Source of the DNA: Candidatus Poribacteria bacterium
Lineage (GTDB): Bacteria; Poribacteria; WGA-4E; GCA-2687025
Direction of reading: 5' to 3'
Assembly (NCBI GenBank): GCA_018644665.1
Contig: JABGQA010000118.1
Coordinates: 1-64,000, forward strand
DNA length: 64,000 nt
Shown: piece by piece, positions 25,817-34,373 of the stretch
Layout of the letters: each line of letters begins with the position of its first letter
How positions within the stretch are numbered: position 1 is the stretch's first letter
The notes under the pieces: generated by a model
What the model was told of the DNA's origin: nothing
Databases searched by the model: none
What the model saw: only the letters and a program-made list of their open reading frames with translations
Program-made: the position numbers and the translations under genes

Positions 25817-27703
25817 CTACTGGTAGGCGACCACGATGCCCCACTGCCCGACCGCGTGAGGTACGCCCGCTCCATTGCTGGCGATGGACCGGAACGCCAG
25901 TCCGGTAGGCGACTTCTCACGCAGCCACGTCACGCCGCCATCGGTCGTGTGCAGCAGCGCTCCGCCGGCCCCGGCCGCCCACGCTTCGGTGGCTGACACG
26001 GCCTCAACACCGTACAGATCCGACGAATAAGCGTTCGTCTGCTTCACGAATGCTCCGTCGGCCCAGGCGAGGATCGTGCCGCCGTAGCCGACGACCCATC
26101 CGTGCTGCATGTCGGGTGTGAAAGACGCGGCGCGCAGTTCCTCGTAGACATCATCCGGCTTCGCGGCTTCTGTCCACGTCTCTCCGCTGTCGCCGCTGTA
26201 CACGATGGTGCCCGCCGCTCCGACCGCGAAGACGTTATCGTCGTCCACAGCAGCGACGCCGTACAGCGTGTTGATCGTGGCCATCTGCACGTTCCCAGTC
26301 CTCGACGCCCAGTGCTGGCCGCCGTCGCCAGTCCTGATCGCCTTGGCGAGGTCGCCCACCGTCCATCCGACCTTGCCGCTGGGAGCGAAGTCGACCGCGT
26401 AGGTCGCCAGTGCCAACTCGGCGCCGTCGTCTGACTCGATGCGAGCTTCACCGCCGGTCTCGCTGCGGGGGTTTTGGATCGGTTCCCACGCGCCGCCAGT
26501 TCTCTCGAAGAACGTCCGGTTGTCGCCGATGATGAAAGCGCTGGACGCGCTGACCGCGGACACGCCGAACAACTGGAACGGCACCGCGATGGGCTCTCGC
26601 TCCCACGTCGCCCCGCCGTCCACAGTGTGAAGGACGGTGCCTCCCGTGCCGACCGCCCAGCCGTTGTTCGCGTCGGCGAACGAGATGGAGAACAGGTCGG
26701 GGTTGCTCCACACGGAGTCCCACGTGGCTCCCGAATCTGTCGATCGAACGATGGTCCCGAACTCGCCTACGGCGAGGAGCGTCGTGCTGTTGAGCCACTC
26801 GATGTCATTGAGGCGGTTGAGCGTCGGTCGCGGATCGACCGGCTCCCAGTTGCGCCCGCCGTCCGTCGTCAGGAGGACGACGCCGAACTCCGCGGACGCC
26901 GCGCCGCGCTGTTCATCGACGAAGTGCATGCCCCAGATCGGCTCGGGCATGCCGTTGGAGTTCGGTACGTTTGACGCGCCCTCTTCCCACGTCTGGCCGC
27001 CGTCCGAAGAGACCACCACCGCGCCGTTGCCGCCGATGACCCACCCACTGTCGCCGATGTATTGCACCGTCTTGAGCGACATCGCGGACGGGCTCTTCAT
27101 GTCGCGCCAGCGATTGCCGCCGTCCTCGGTGCTGAGAATAGTTCCGCCATCACCGACCGCGCTGCCGTTGAGCGTGTCCGTGAAGAAGAAGCCCCGCACG
27201 GAGTTGTTCATGCGCGTGTTGAGCTGTTCCCAGGTGACCCCGCCATCCGTGGTCCTGAAGATGAGCCCACCGTCGCCGCCGATCCATCCGTGGTCTGGGT
27301 CGACGAACCACACGCCGTTCAGCACATCCCGCGCCGGCGTGGGCACCAGCGTCCATACCTCGCCGCCATCGTTGGTCTCGAAGAGGACGGCGTTCTCGCC
27401 AACGATCCAGGCGTGCTGCGCGTCGAGGGTAAACACGTCGAGGAACGTGGAGTTCTTCTTTTCGGGAGGGAGAGCTGCGTTCAGGCCACCCGTGATCCAC
27501 GTCAGACCGCCGTCTGCGGTGCGGCCCACCGCCGCGCGATTGCCGACGAGGATGCCGTGCTTGGAGTCGTAGAAGTCGATCGCCTTGATATGGCGCGGCA
27601 TCGTGTACTTACGCACGTAGTCCCATTGAGCCGCGTGTGCTACGCCGGCTCCGAGCGCCATCGCCAACAGCGCGCATCCGACTACTCTGTACCTGCGGCC
27701 CAT
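25817..27703 (-). CDS. Secreted YCF48/BNR-type beta-propeller protein
   Basis: 628 residues from the ATG at 27703 (GGAGG 6 bases upstream), with a clear signal peptide (RYRVVGCALLAMALGAGVAHA). About twelve repeats of the form 'xDGGxTW' run through the whole protein (DGGLTWITG, DGGVTWEQL, DGGQTWEEG, DGGATWERE, DSGETWTEA, DGGVTWLRE), each followed by a 'GWVVG/AWAAGxGG' strand. This pattern belongs to the YCF48/HCF136 photosystem II assembly-factor superfamily and to Asp-box propellers. In non-photosynthetic bacteria these are exported proteins of unknown function, and nothing here suggests photosynthesis. Its length allows two propellers. The promoter at 27792-27820 precedes it, so it probably heads the run to 22104. 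Confidence 0.88.
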   Translation of the reverse strand: MGRRYRVVGCALLAMALGAGVAHAAQWDYVRKYTMPRHIKAIDFYDSKHGILVGNRAAVGRTADGGLTWITGGLNAALPPEKKNSTFLDVFTLDAQHAWIVGENAVLFETNDGGEVWTLVPTPARDVLNGVWFVDPDHGWIGGDGGLIFRTTDGGVTWEQLNTRMNNSVRGFFFTDTLNGSAVGDGGTILSTEDGGNRWRDMKSPSAMSLKTVQYIGDSGWVIGGNGAVVVSSDGGQTWEEGASNVPNSNGMPEPIWGMHFVDEQRGAASAEFGVVLLTTDGGRNWEPVDPRPTLNRLNDIEWLNSTTLLAVGEFGTIVRSTDSGATWDSVWSNPDLFSISFADANNGWAVGTGGTVLHTVDGGATWEREPIAVPFQLFGVSAVSASSAFIIGDNRTFFERTGGAWEPIQNPRSETGGEARIESDDGAELALATYAVDFAPSGKVGWTVGDLAKAIRTGDGGQHWASRTGNVQMATINTLYGVAAVDDDNVFAVGAAGTIVYSGDSGETWTEAAKPDDVYEELRAASFTPDMQHGWVVGYGGTILAWADGAFVKQTNAYSSDLYGVEAVSATEAWAAGAGGALLHTTDGGVTWLREKSPTGLAFRSIASNGAGVPHAVGQWGIVVAYQ

Positions 27704-27791
27704 ATGATTCCTCCGTCTAGCCCAATACCATCCGTGCGCCACCCGGCCGGAGCGTACCCTTCGCTACGACGAACGCGCCAGGTACGGGATC

Positions 27792-27820
27792 ATTATAGAG
27801 AGGCGCCAGAACCCGGTCAA
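27792..27820 (-). promoter_or_regulatory. Near-consensus sigma-70 promoter
   Basis: On the minus strand TTGACC (27815-27820) and TATAAT (27792-27797) are separated by 17 bases. Transcription should begin near 27785, giving a leader of about 80 bases before the YCF48-like gene at 27703. Confidence 0.75.
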
Positions 27821-27972
27821 CGAAACGGGCAGGCCGCGAGCGACCATGCCACCTGCCTACGCCGACAACCAGCGACAGGATGCGCGCCCCGCGCGCGAGC
27901 CAGGGAGGCGCGCTGTGGGTGGTCGAGGTCGCATTCGGATCATCCGCACGCCGTCATGGGCCAACAGTCCGA

Positions 27973-28446
27973 TCACGCCTCCTTGAGGACGAGCCGGACG
28001 GTAAGCGTTTCGCCTGTCTGGCCCAGTTCGCTCTCGAATTCGTACAGGCTCCGCTCGGAAGGCCCCTGCAACACCTCGCCCTGCATCGAGTAGACGGACC
28101 CGTGGCCGCAGTCACGGTCGCAGTAGATGACGTTGTCGGCGGCGTCGGGGTGTAGCGGACACGCCGCGTGCGTACACAGGTTCACGAACGCGCGCACCGT
28201 GTCGCCGTCGCGTACCAGCAGCAACGCTGGCGCGGCGCCCTTGCCCTCGAGCGTGACGAACCCCCCATCAGCATCGAGGTCTGGGTGGTCGGCGAGCGAA
28301 ATTGACAGTGCATCATCGCCATCGGATGCGGACGAGTCGCGGCCCGACGTGCCGTCGTTGCGGCATCCGGCCCAGACCACGGGCAGCGTGAGACCAGAGG
28401 CGAGCGCGATGAACCGTCGTCGGGAGAAACCGCGTGAGTTGTCCAT
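27973..28446 (-). CDS. Rieske-like [2Fe-2S] protein with twin-arginine signal and lipobox
   Basis: 157 residues from the ATG at 28446; other in-frame starts lie at 28455 and 28473, none with a strong ribosome site. The N-terminus has a twin-arginine motif (SRRRF, 8-12), a short hydrophobic stretch and a lipobox-like VWAGC (Cys28), so it is probably exported folded and lipid-anchored. The first Rieske box is intact (CTHAAC, Cys91/His93). The second is unusual: CDRDCGHGS has Cys109 and Cys113 before His115, so the usual C-x-x-H spacing is replaced by C-x-H or C-x5-H, and the Cys normally next to the His is Gly. The 'G..VQGP' tail of Rieske folds is present in the form GEVLQGPSER. It probably transfers electrons at the membrane, if the cluster assembles. 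The partner is unknown. Confidence 0.82.
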   Translation of the reverse strand: MDNSRGFSRRRFIALASGLTLPVVWAGCRNDGTSGRDSSASDGDDALSISLADHPDLDADGGFVTLEGKGAAPALLLVRDGDTVRAFVNLCTHAACPLHPDAADNVIYCDRDCGHGSVYSMQGEVLQGPSERSLYEFESELGQTGETLTVRLVLKEA

Positions 28447-28469
28447 GGGCGCCATTCGGTGCGTTGGGG

Positions 28470-29033
28470 TCAAGCGTGAGCGCGACGGGGCATCGGCCGT
28501 CGACGTCGCCGCCAGATGTCCAGGCGAGCCTGCGTCCGGCTGCGTGGCCGCGGGCTGAGGATGGCGCCGTCGGTCGCCGAGATCCCGGGATGCGTCTGGC
28601 CGAACTGTGACCCAAGCAACCAGCCAGATCCCAATCCCGTCACCTGCTCGGGCGCCACAGGTCGCCGCAGGCTAGCGAGTGCGAACGACATCCACGCCCG
28701 CGCCGCCTCCACGTCTACCTGGGTCGGAGACACGTGTGCGGGCGCACGAGTCCACGAAGCAGAGGGGCCGAGGATTTCCCGGTATGGAGGAGAAGTGCGC
28801 GGTCGGAACGGGCGAGACACGCCGGCCGCTATGGACCGCGCCACCGCCTTCGGCGCCGTTGGGTGGCGGCGCCCTGTCGCGGCGGGGCGCCGTCCCGCGA
28901 TGTCCCGCAGACGCGCCCGCAATGCGACCGACAGCGCCCGTGCCTGGGTCTCTACGGACGCAGGCGCGAGCCGATCGTACGCGCACACGCCGCGTGACGC
29001 CAAACACGCCAGCGCGACGCACATGAGTGACAT
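28470..29033 (-). CDS. Hypothetical secreted protein
   Basis: 187 residues from the ATG at 29033, with a signal-peptide-like start (MSLMCVALACLASRGVCA). No known domain is recognised. The body is Arg/Ala-rich with a helical middle (QARALSVALRARLRDIAG, and EAARAWMSFALASLRR) and a strongly basic end. Support comes from a good minus-strand promoter 51 bases upstream, GC-rich third codon positions, and its place 23 bases before the Rieske gene on the same strand. An in-frame ATG at 29093 lies inside or upstream of the promoter and is unlikely. No clear ribosome-binding site is visible, and the opposite strand is also open here, so some doubt remains. Confidence 0.5.
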   Translation of the reverse strand: MSLMCVALACLASRGVCAYDRLAPASVETQARALSVALRARLRDIAGRRPAATGRRHPTAPKAVARSIAAGVSRPFRPRTSPPYREILGPSASWTRAPAHVSPTQVDVEAARAWMSFALASLRRPVAPEQVTGLGSGWLLGSQFGQTHPGISATDGAILSPRPRSRTQARLDIWRRRRRPMPRRAHA

Positions 29034-29083
29034 GCGCGTGCCGCCCACAACTGTTCTCCAGAGCCAACGCGTGCCGTTCATCC

Positions 29084-29112
29084 AGTATAACACTCGCTTG
29101 CGATGCCTCCAA
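29084..29112 (-). promoter_or_regulatory. Promoter for the 29033 gene and probably the Rieske gene
   Basis: On the minus strand TTGGAG (29107-29112) and TATACT (29084-29089) are separated by 17 bases. Confidence 0.55.
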
Positions 29113-29141
29113 TTGCGAGGGGCCGACGGCTGAGATAGACT
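29113..29141 (+). promoter_or_regulatory. Promoter for the UPF0182 gene
   Basis: TTGCGA (29113-29118) and TAGACT (29136-29141) are separated by 17 bases, 34 bases before the start at 29175. Its -35 box directly abuts the -35 box of the divergent promoter at 29084-29112. Confidence 0.4.
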
Positions 29142-29174
29142 GCTGGCGCGACAGGCACATGGAGGCGGCGGCCG

Positions 29175-32100
29175 TTGAAAGCGTTCCCGGTGACCGTATC
29201 GCTCGCCGCCAACCTGTTCCTCCTCGGGCTGACGCTATGGTTCGCCGGTTGGCGCCTGTGGAGGGGCAGGCAGGATCGCGATCGCCGTCAGACGCTCGTC
29301 GGCGCGATCGTCCTTCTCGTGCCGGGCGGCATTCTCCTGATGCTCGTCTGGCCGCACGCGGCATACCTGTGGACCGAGACGCTCTGGTATGCACACTTCT
29401 CCCGAGATGGCGCGTCCGCCGGGTACGACCGGGTCATGTGGCGGGTCGTGTTCGGCCAGTGGACTCTATTCTGGCAATACGCGGCGCTGGGGGCCGGTTT
29501 CATCGCGGCCAACGTGCTGGCAGCGCGGTCGACGTGCCGCCTGGCCGCCGGGCGAGAGCATTGGGCAGCCCACTCCACTCGCGCGTTCCACAGGTTCCTC
29601 CTGATCGCTGGCGCGATCGTAGCGTGCACACTGGCGGCTGTTCTGATGCGTCAGTGGGAGGCTTTCGTCCATGCGGACGCGTACGAGCACGGCGCCGGAC
29701 GCGTCCGAGCCACGGTGCGCTTGGCGCCGCCCGTCGTCGGGACGCCGGGCCATGAGGGAGGCGTCGTCTCCTGGGACACGGATCTTCGCCGGGACCTCGC
29801 GACGGTGCGCGGGTCTGTCGCCACCGCGTTACAGGCCGCGTTCGCCGACTCGCCGAACGTCAGCATCGCGGGCGACGGCGACACGGGTCTGAAGCGCGCG
29901 CCGGAGGCGCCGCACTTCACGGTCCGCGCCTACCTGCTCCCGCACGAGGCGTCCGACGGGTACCGTCTATTCCTCGAACTGGCCGGCGGCACTATTCTAG
30001 AGCGGACGCGGGCCTCTGTCGACCGACGGACGTCCGGCTCGCGTGCTGGCGGTACGGCGAGCGTCAGATACGCCAAGACAGAGGTGTTCTACGCGAGCCC
30101 GGACCCAGCAGGTCTACAGGAGGCCGCGAGTGGCCTCGTCGCGGAGCTCACGCTGTCCGAGCATCTCCGCGAGGGATTCGCAGACCCCATTTTCCACCGC
30201 AACATCGGCTACTACCTATTCGCCTTCCCGAAGCTACGGTGGGTCACACTGTGGGCGAAGCTGCTCTTGTGGGCGACTCTGGTCGTCGTCGGGTACCAGT
30301 ACCGTTACTACTACTACCGGGACACGCGCTCGATGCCTCGGGCGGTCAGGGGCATCGCCGTCCACGCCACGTTGCTCTGGGGAGGTCTGCTCCTCGTCGG
30401 CGCGGTGCGCTCCCGCGTCGCCGCGAGCGCGTTGCTTTATGCGACGCCAAGCGTCATCAAGAGCGGACGAGTGCCCTACGGCGTGAGCTATGTGGACCTC
30501 GTTCAGATCGGGGCGTACCGCGTATACATGGTGGCCTTGGTTGGCCTGGTGGCCGTCCTGGTAGCGAATGCGTTTCTCCGTAGGCGCCGCCTCTGGTACG
30601 GCGTCGCAACCGCGTGGCTGGTGGCCTATGTCGCTATCGTGTGGGCGTACCCGGCGACGGTCTACCTGTTCCAGGTACGTCCGAACCCGTTCCAAGTAGA
30701 GCGCCCGTTCCTGGCGAACCACATCGCCATGACGCAGCGCGCGTACAACCTCGACGCCATCGAGCAGAACCGAACCGTTCGCCAACTCGCCGACTTCGAT
30801 GATGTCGTCGCGCGTCCTGAGGTCCTACGGAACGTCCAACTGTGGGACCGCCGCGTGGTATGGGAACGGCTGCAGCAGAGCCACACGATCCAGCCATACT
30901 ACGAGTTCTACCCGTACCCCGACGTCGATCGATACGAGATCGACGGACGGCTGCGGCAGGTGGTCATCGCGGCCCGCGAAGTCAATCCGGCCAAACTCGC
31001 GACGTCCGACTGGCTGACGCGGCGCGCGCGGTATACCCACGGCTATGGCGTCACGGTCGCGCCCGTCAACGAGGCCGAGGACCCGGGCGTCCCCAACTTC
31101 TGGGTAAAGGGCATCCCGCTCCAGTACCCGGACGGCGACGAGTACGCACCCCTCCACGTCCGTCGACCCGAGGTGTACTACGGCGAGATAACGAAGGAGT
31201 ACGTGCTCGTCGACGGCACGGAGATGGAGGTGGATTACCCTGTCGAAGGCAGGTTCCAATACACGCGGTACGCCGGAACGGGGGGCCTCGCGGTCGGGCG
31301 GAGAATGGGCGTGCGGCGGCTCGCCTTCGCCTCACGGCTGAAGGAGCCGTGGCGCGTAGCGTACTCGCGCGCCCTGAGGCCCGATACGCGCGTCATGCTG
31401 CACCGGAACGTGTTGGAACGGGCGCGACGGCTAGCGCCGTTCCTGAAGTTCGACCCCGACCCGTTTCTCGTGGTTGGGGAGGACAGCGGCAAGCTCTGGT
31501 GGATCATCGACCTCTATACGACAACAGATCATTACCCCTACTCCGCCCCGCTCGTCCCGCGGGACGCCGACGGCGCTCGGATTCGCGATCTCGGCGGCCC
31601 CAACCACGACGAGCCCGACCTCCGACGGCTGAACTACATCCGCAACTCCGCCGTCGCAGTGGTCGACGCCTACAACGGCGATGTGCGCTTCTACTCCACA
31701 GACGAGGACGACCCCCTGCTCGCCGCATACCGGAGCCATTTCCCGGAACTGTTCTCGCCTATTGAGACCATGCCCGACGAGTTGCGGTCGCATCTGCGGT
31801 ACCCGGACTACATGTTGTGGGCGCAGGCGTCGGTGTACGCGACTTACCACGTGCAGGACCCGGTGATCTTCATCACTGGCGGCGACGCGTGGAAGCTCCC
31901 ACGCGAGCTGTTCCACAGTGACGAACTCCAGCCGATGATGCCCTACTACACCGTGATGGATATGCCTGGCGAGGGCGGGCCGGAATTCGTAAGCGTCATC
32001 CCCTTCGCCCCGCCTGCCACAACGAAGCGGCTCACCGCGTGGCTCGTCGCCGGCTCCGATCGGGAGAACTACGGCAGGCTAACCTGCTACGTGCTCTCGC

Positions 32101-32861
32101 GTGCCGAGGAGGTGGACGGCCCGGAGCAGATAGAGAACCGCATCGACCAAGACACCGAACTGTCCGGGCAGTTCACCCTCCTGGGGCAGCGCGGGTCGGA
32201 GGTCATTCGCGGCAACCTCCTGCTCCTGCCCGTCCTCACCAAGGAGGGGACCCATGCCCTCGTCTACGCGGAGCCCGTCTACCTTCGGGCAACCGGCGAG
32301 GAGGGCGAGAGCATGCCAGAGCTCAAGTTCGTCATCATCGTCGCCGACGACAAACTTGGCTCCGACACGACCTTCCAGGGCGCTCTCCGCGCCGCGTTTC
32401 GCGTTGGAGAGTTCGGGATCATCGCGGGCACGATCACCGACGCGCGCGGCGACCCGGTCTCCGAGGCGGTGGTTTCTGTCTACACGGAGGCGGGCGATCC
32501 TCTGCCTGGCGCGGCGGTGACGGACCCGTCCGGCGCCTACCGTATTGAGACCATCATGCCCGGCAGCTACGGGCTCAGGATCGCCCGCGAGCAGTATGAG
32601 ACCGTCGCCGAGGACATCGAGGTCCTGGCTGGCTTCCCCCTGGACGTGTCCCGCTCTCTTAGGCGAGGGGCGTTCGCCTCGCCCGCCACGCGCACCGTCG
32701 CCGACGTGGCCAGATCCGCCAACGCCGACCTCGACGAATACCTCCGCGCGACCGGCGAGGGCCGCCTAGTGGATGCTGCGTCGGCGTTGGAACGGCTGCG
32801 CGACGACCTGCGCACGCTACGGAGATTGGTAGATGCCAACGGCTCCGGCGCGCCCGATTGA
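29175..32861 (+). CDS. UPF0182 family membrane protein with C-terminal carboxypeptidase-regulatory-like domain
   Basis: 1228 residues. The TTG start is supported by GGAGG 9 bases upstream (29161-29165). Hydrophobic segments lie near residues 8-28, 41-60, 91-116, 138-158, 354-378, 392-412, 448-470 and 473-498, followed by a very large extracytoplasmic domain. UPF0182 (COG1615) hallmarks include YATYHVQDPVIF and EFVSVIPFAPP...LTAWLVAGSD. The family is known as large integral membrane proteins of unknown function. About residues 1080-1165 form an extra beta-sandwich of the carboxypeptidase-regulatory type (GIIAGTITDARGDPVSEAVV ... DPSGAYRIETIMPGSYGLRI) where other members I know end, followed by a helical tail. 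The downstream pentapeptide gene starts 37 bases later and may be co-transcribed. The cellular role is unknown. Confidence 0.88.
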   Translation: MKAFPVTVSLAANLFLLGLTLWFAGWRLWRGRQDRDRRQTLVGAIVLLVPGGILLMLVWPHAAYLWTETLWYAHFSRDGASAGYDRVMWRVVFGQWTLFWQYAALGAGFIAANVLAARSTCRLAAGREHWAAHSTRAFHRFLLIAGAIVACTLAAVLMRQWEAFVHADAYEHGAGRVRATVRLAPPVVGTPGHEGGVVSWDTDLRRDLATVRGSVATALQAAFADSPNVSIAGDGDTGLKRAPEAPHFTVRAYLLPHEASDGYRLFLELAGGTILERTRASVDRRTSGSRAGGTASVRYAKTEVFYASPDPAGLQEAASGLVAELTLSEHLREGFADPIFHRNIGYYLFAFPKLRWVTLWAKLLLWATLVVVGYQYRYYYYRDTRSMPRAVRGIAVHATLLWGGLLLVGAVRSRVAASALLYATPSVIKSGRVPYGVSYVDLVQIGAYRVYMVALVGLVAVLVANAFLRRRRLWYGVATAWLVAYVAIVWAYPATVYLFQVRPNPFQVERPFLANHIAMTQRAYNLDAIEQNRTVRQLADFDDVVARPEVLRNVQLWDRRVVWERLQQSHTIQPYYEFYPYPDVDRYEIDGRLRQVVIAAREVNPAKLATSDWLTRRARYTHGYGVTVAPVNEAEDPGVPNFWVKGIPLQYPDGDEYAPLHVRRPEVYYGEITKEYVLVDGTEMEVDYPVEGRFQYTRYAGTGGLAVGRRMGVRRLAFASRLKEPWRVAYSRALRPDTRVMLHRNVLERARRLAPFLKFDPDPFLVVGEDSGKLWWIIDLYTTTDHYPYSAPLVPRDADGARIRDLGGPNHDEPDLRRLNYIRNSAVAVVDAYNGDVRFYSTDEDDPLLAAYRSHFPELFSPIETMPDELRSHLRYPDYMLWAQASVYATYHVQDPVIFITGGDAWKLPRELFHSDELQPMMPYYTVMDMPGEGGPEFVSVIPFAPPATTKRLTAWLVAGSDRENYGRLTCYVLSRAEEVDGPEQIENRIDQDTELSGQFTLLGQRGSEVIRGNLLLLPVLTKEGTHALVYAEPVYLRATGEEGESMPELKFVIIVADDKLGSDTTFQGALRAAFRVGEFGIIAGTITDARGDPVSEAVVSVYTEAGDPLPGAAVTDPSGAYRIETIMPGSYGLRIAREQYETVAEDIEVLAGFPLDVSRSLRRGAFASPATRTVADVARSANADLDEYLRATGEGRLVDAASALERLRDDLRTLRRLVDANGSGAPD

Positions 32862-32897
32862 CCGAGGGCGCCGGCGGCCGTATCATCCGCGCGGCCG

Positions 32898-34373
32898 ATG
32901 TCCCACCCGCTGCGGCTCTCACCCCGACCGACCCGGAAGGCCCGCGAATTGGCCAATGCCGAGCATCTCGACGTCTTGAACCAGGGAGCCGCCGCGTGGA
33001 GTCGCTGGCGCCGCGATAGTCCGGGGCTCGTCCCTGACCTATCGGACGCCGACCTACGCCACACGCCGTTGGAGGGCGTCGACCTCGCGGGAGCCAACAT
33101 GACCGGCTGCGCGCTGACGCACGGCGACTTGGTGGAAGCGCGACTCGCGGGCGCGGGTCTTGACGCCGCCGACCTACAAGAGGCGGTACTGCTCCGCGCG
33201 GACCTATCCGAGGCGTCCCTGCGCGCGGCCAGGATGCAGCAGGCGAACCTGCGCGGCGCGCGGATGATAGACGCGGACGTGCAAGAAGCAGCGCTACGCG
33301 ACGCCGACCTCTCGGGGGCCGACCTTACCGGCGCCGATCTATCCGACGCCTTCATGTTCAACGTCTCGTTGCGCGCAGCTGTCCTCCCTGAGGCCACCCT
33401 ACTGCGCGCCAACCTCTACGAATCGGTCCTCGCCAGCGCCGACCTAAAGAACGTGGACGCTTCCGGCGCCAACATGCGCGATACCGACCTCACCGAGGTC
33501 GACTTGAGAGGAGCTGTGCTGAACGGCGCGGACCTCAAGGGGGCCAAGATGGCCAACGCGGACCTGCGACGCGCGGAACTCGTAGGCGCTGACCTGTCAG
33601 GTGCGGACCTCACGGGCGCCAACCTGAGCCAGTGCAACTTGCGGAAGGCGATCCTCGCCGGGGCGACGCTCGTCGGTTCGGACATGAGCGACACCAGCCT
33701 CCGAGAGGCCAACTTGTCGGGGGCCGACCTCTCCGCCGCCGACCTTTCGAACGCGTCGCTGGTTGCCGCCCGTCTGGGGGGCGCCACCTTCCGCGACTGT
33801 CGCGCTCACGGCGTTTCGCTGTGGGCCGCGGAGGGCGTGCCGGCCGTGCAGGAACGCCTCCGGATCAGTCCGGAGGGCACGCCGCTTATCGCCGTCGACG
33901 ACTTGTCCCTCGCTCTGTTCGTCCAGTTGATGTGCCAGAGCGCAGCGGTGCAGGCAGTCGTGGACGAGATCAAGGCGAGGATTGTCCTCATCTGCGGCCG
34001 GTACGACGACCGGCGCTACGCGGACCTCGATGACGTCCGGGCGGCCGTGCACGCCGCCGGCCTACAACCCGTCGTCTTCGATTTGCGGGGGCAGATCGAG
34101 GAAGACACGGCGGCCGCGTTCGCAACCTTGGGGGCGGCTTCGAGGGTCGTGGTCTTCGACGTGTCCGACACCGGCCGTCCGCCGGAGGCGTTAGTTGCGT
34201 CGCTGCGCGAGATGCGCGCGCCGACGCTGCCGGTGGTCATGCGTGGCCGCGGCAGTGAATGGCGGGAGATGCGTGATTGGCGGGCTGCCGGCGCCGACAT
34301 ACTCCCCATCGAGGAGTACGCCGACCCGGCCGGTCTCGCGAAGGTCGTCGGCGCGGCGCTGCCTACGGAGTAG
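32898..34373 (+). CDS. Pentapeptide-repeat protein with C-terminal TIR-like domain
   Basis: 491 residues. About residues 47-312 are continuous A(D/N)LXX pentapeptides (DLSGADLTGADLSDAFM, NLSGADLSAADLSNASL), which fold into a right-handed quadrilateral beta-helix. From about residue 358 a compact alpha/beta domain begins RIVLICGRYDD and contains LQPVVFDLRG, then RVVVFDVSDTGRPPEAL. This matches the pattern of the TIR-like domain often attached to pentapeptide proteins in cyanobacteria ('K.VLILGRF...LPVLFDF...RFVIADLTD...IPQEL'), from memory. There is no signal peptide, so it is cytoplasmic. Function is unproven: it could be a protein-protein scaffold or an NAD-cleaving effector. The putative catalytic Glu may be in PPEAL. 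Its stop abuts the stop of the convergent 34374 gene. Confidence 0.85.
   Translation: MSHPLRLSPRPTRKARELANAEHLDVLNQGAAAWSRWRRDSPGLVPDLSDADLRHTPLEGVDLAGANMTGCALTHGDLVEARLAGAGLDAADLQEAVLLRADLSEASLRAARMQQANLRGARMIDADVQEAALRDADLSGADLTGADLSDAFMFNVSLRAAVLPEATLLRANLYESVLASADLKNVDASGANMRDTDLTEVDLRGAVLNGADLKGAKMANADLRRAELVGADLSGADLTGANLSQCNLRKAILAGATLVGSDMSDTSLREANLSGADLSAADLSNASLVAARLGGATFRDCRAHGVSLWAAEGVPAVQERLRISPEGTPLIAVDDLSLALFVQLMCQSAAVQAVVDEIKARIVLICGRYDDRRYADLDDVRAAVHAAGLQPVVFDLRGQIEEDTAAAFATLGAASRVVVFDVSDTGRPPEALVASLREMRAPTLPVVMRGRGSEWREMRDWRAAGADILPIEEYADPAGLAKVVGAALPTE

Noticed and set aside
28516..29133. Plus-strand 205-codon frame opposite the hypothetical secreted protein
   Set aside because: It has no signal peptide or domain. 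The promoter and the signal peptide favour the minus strand.
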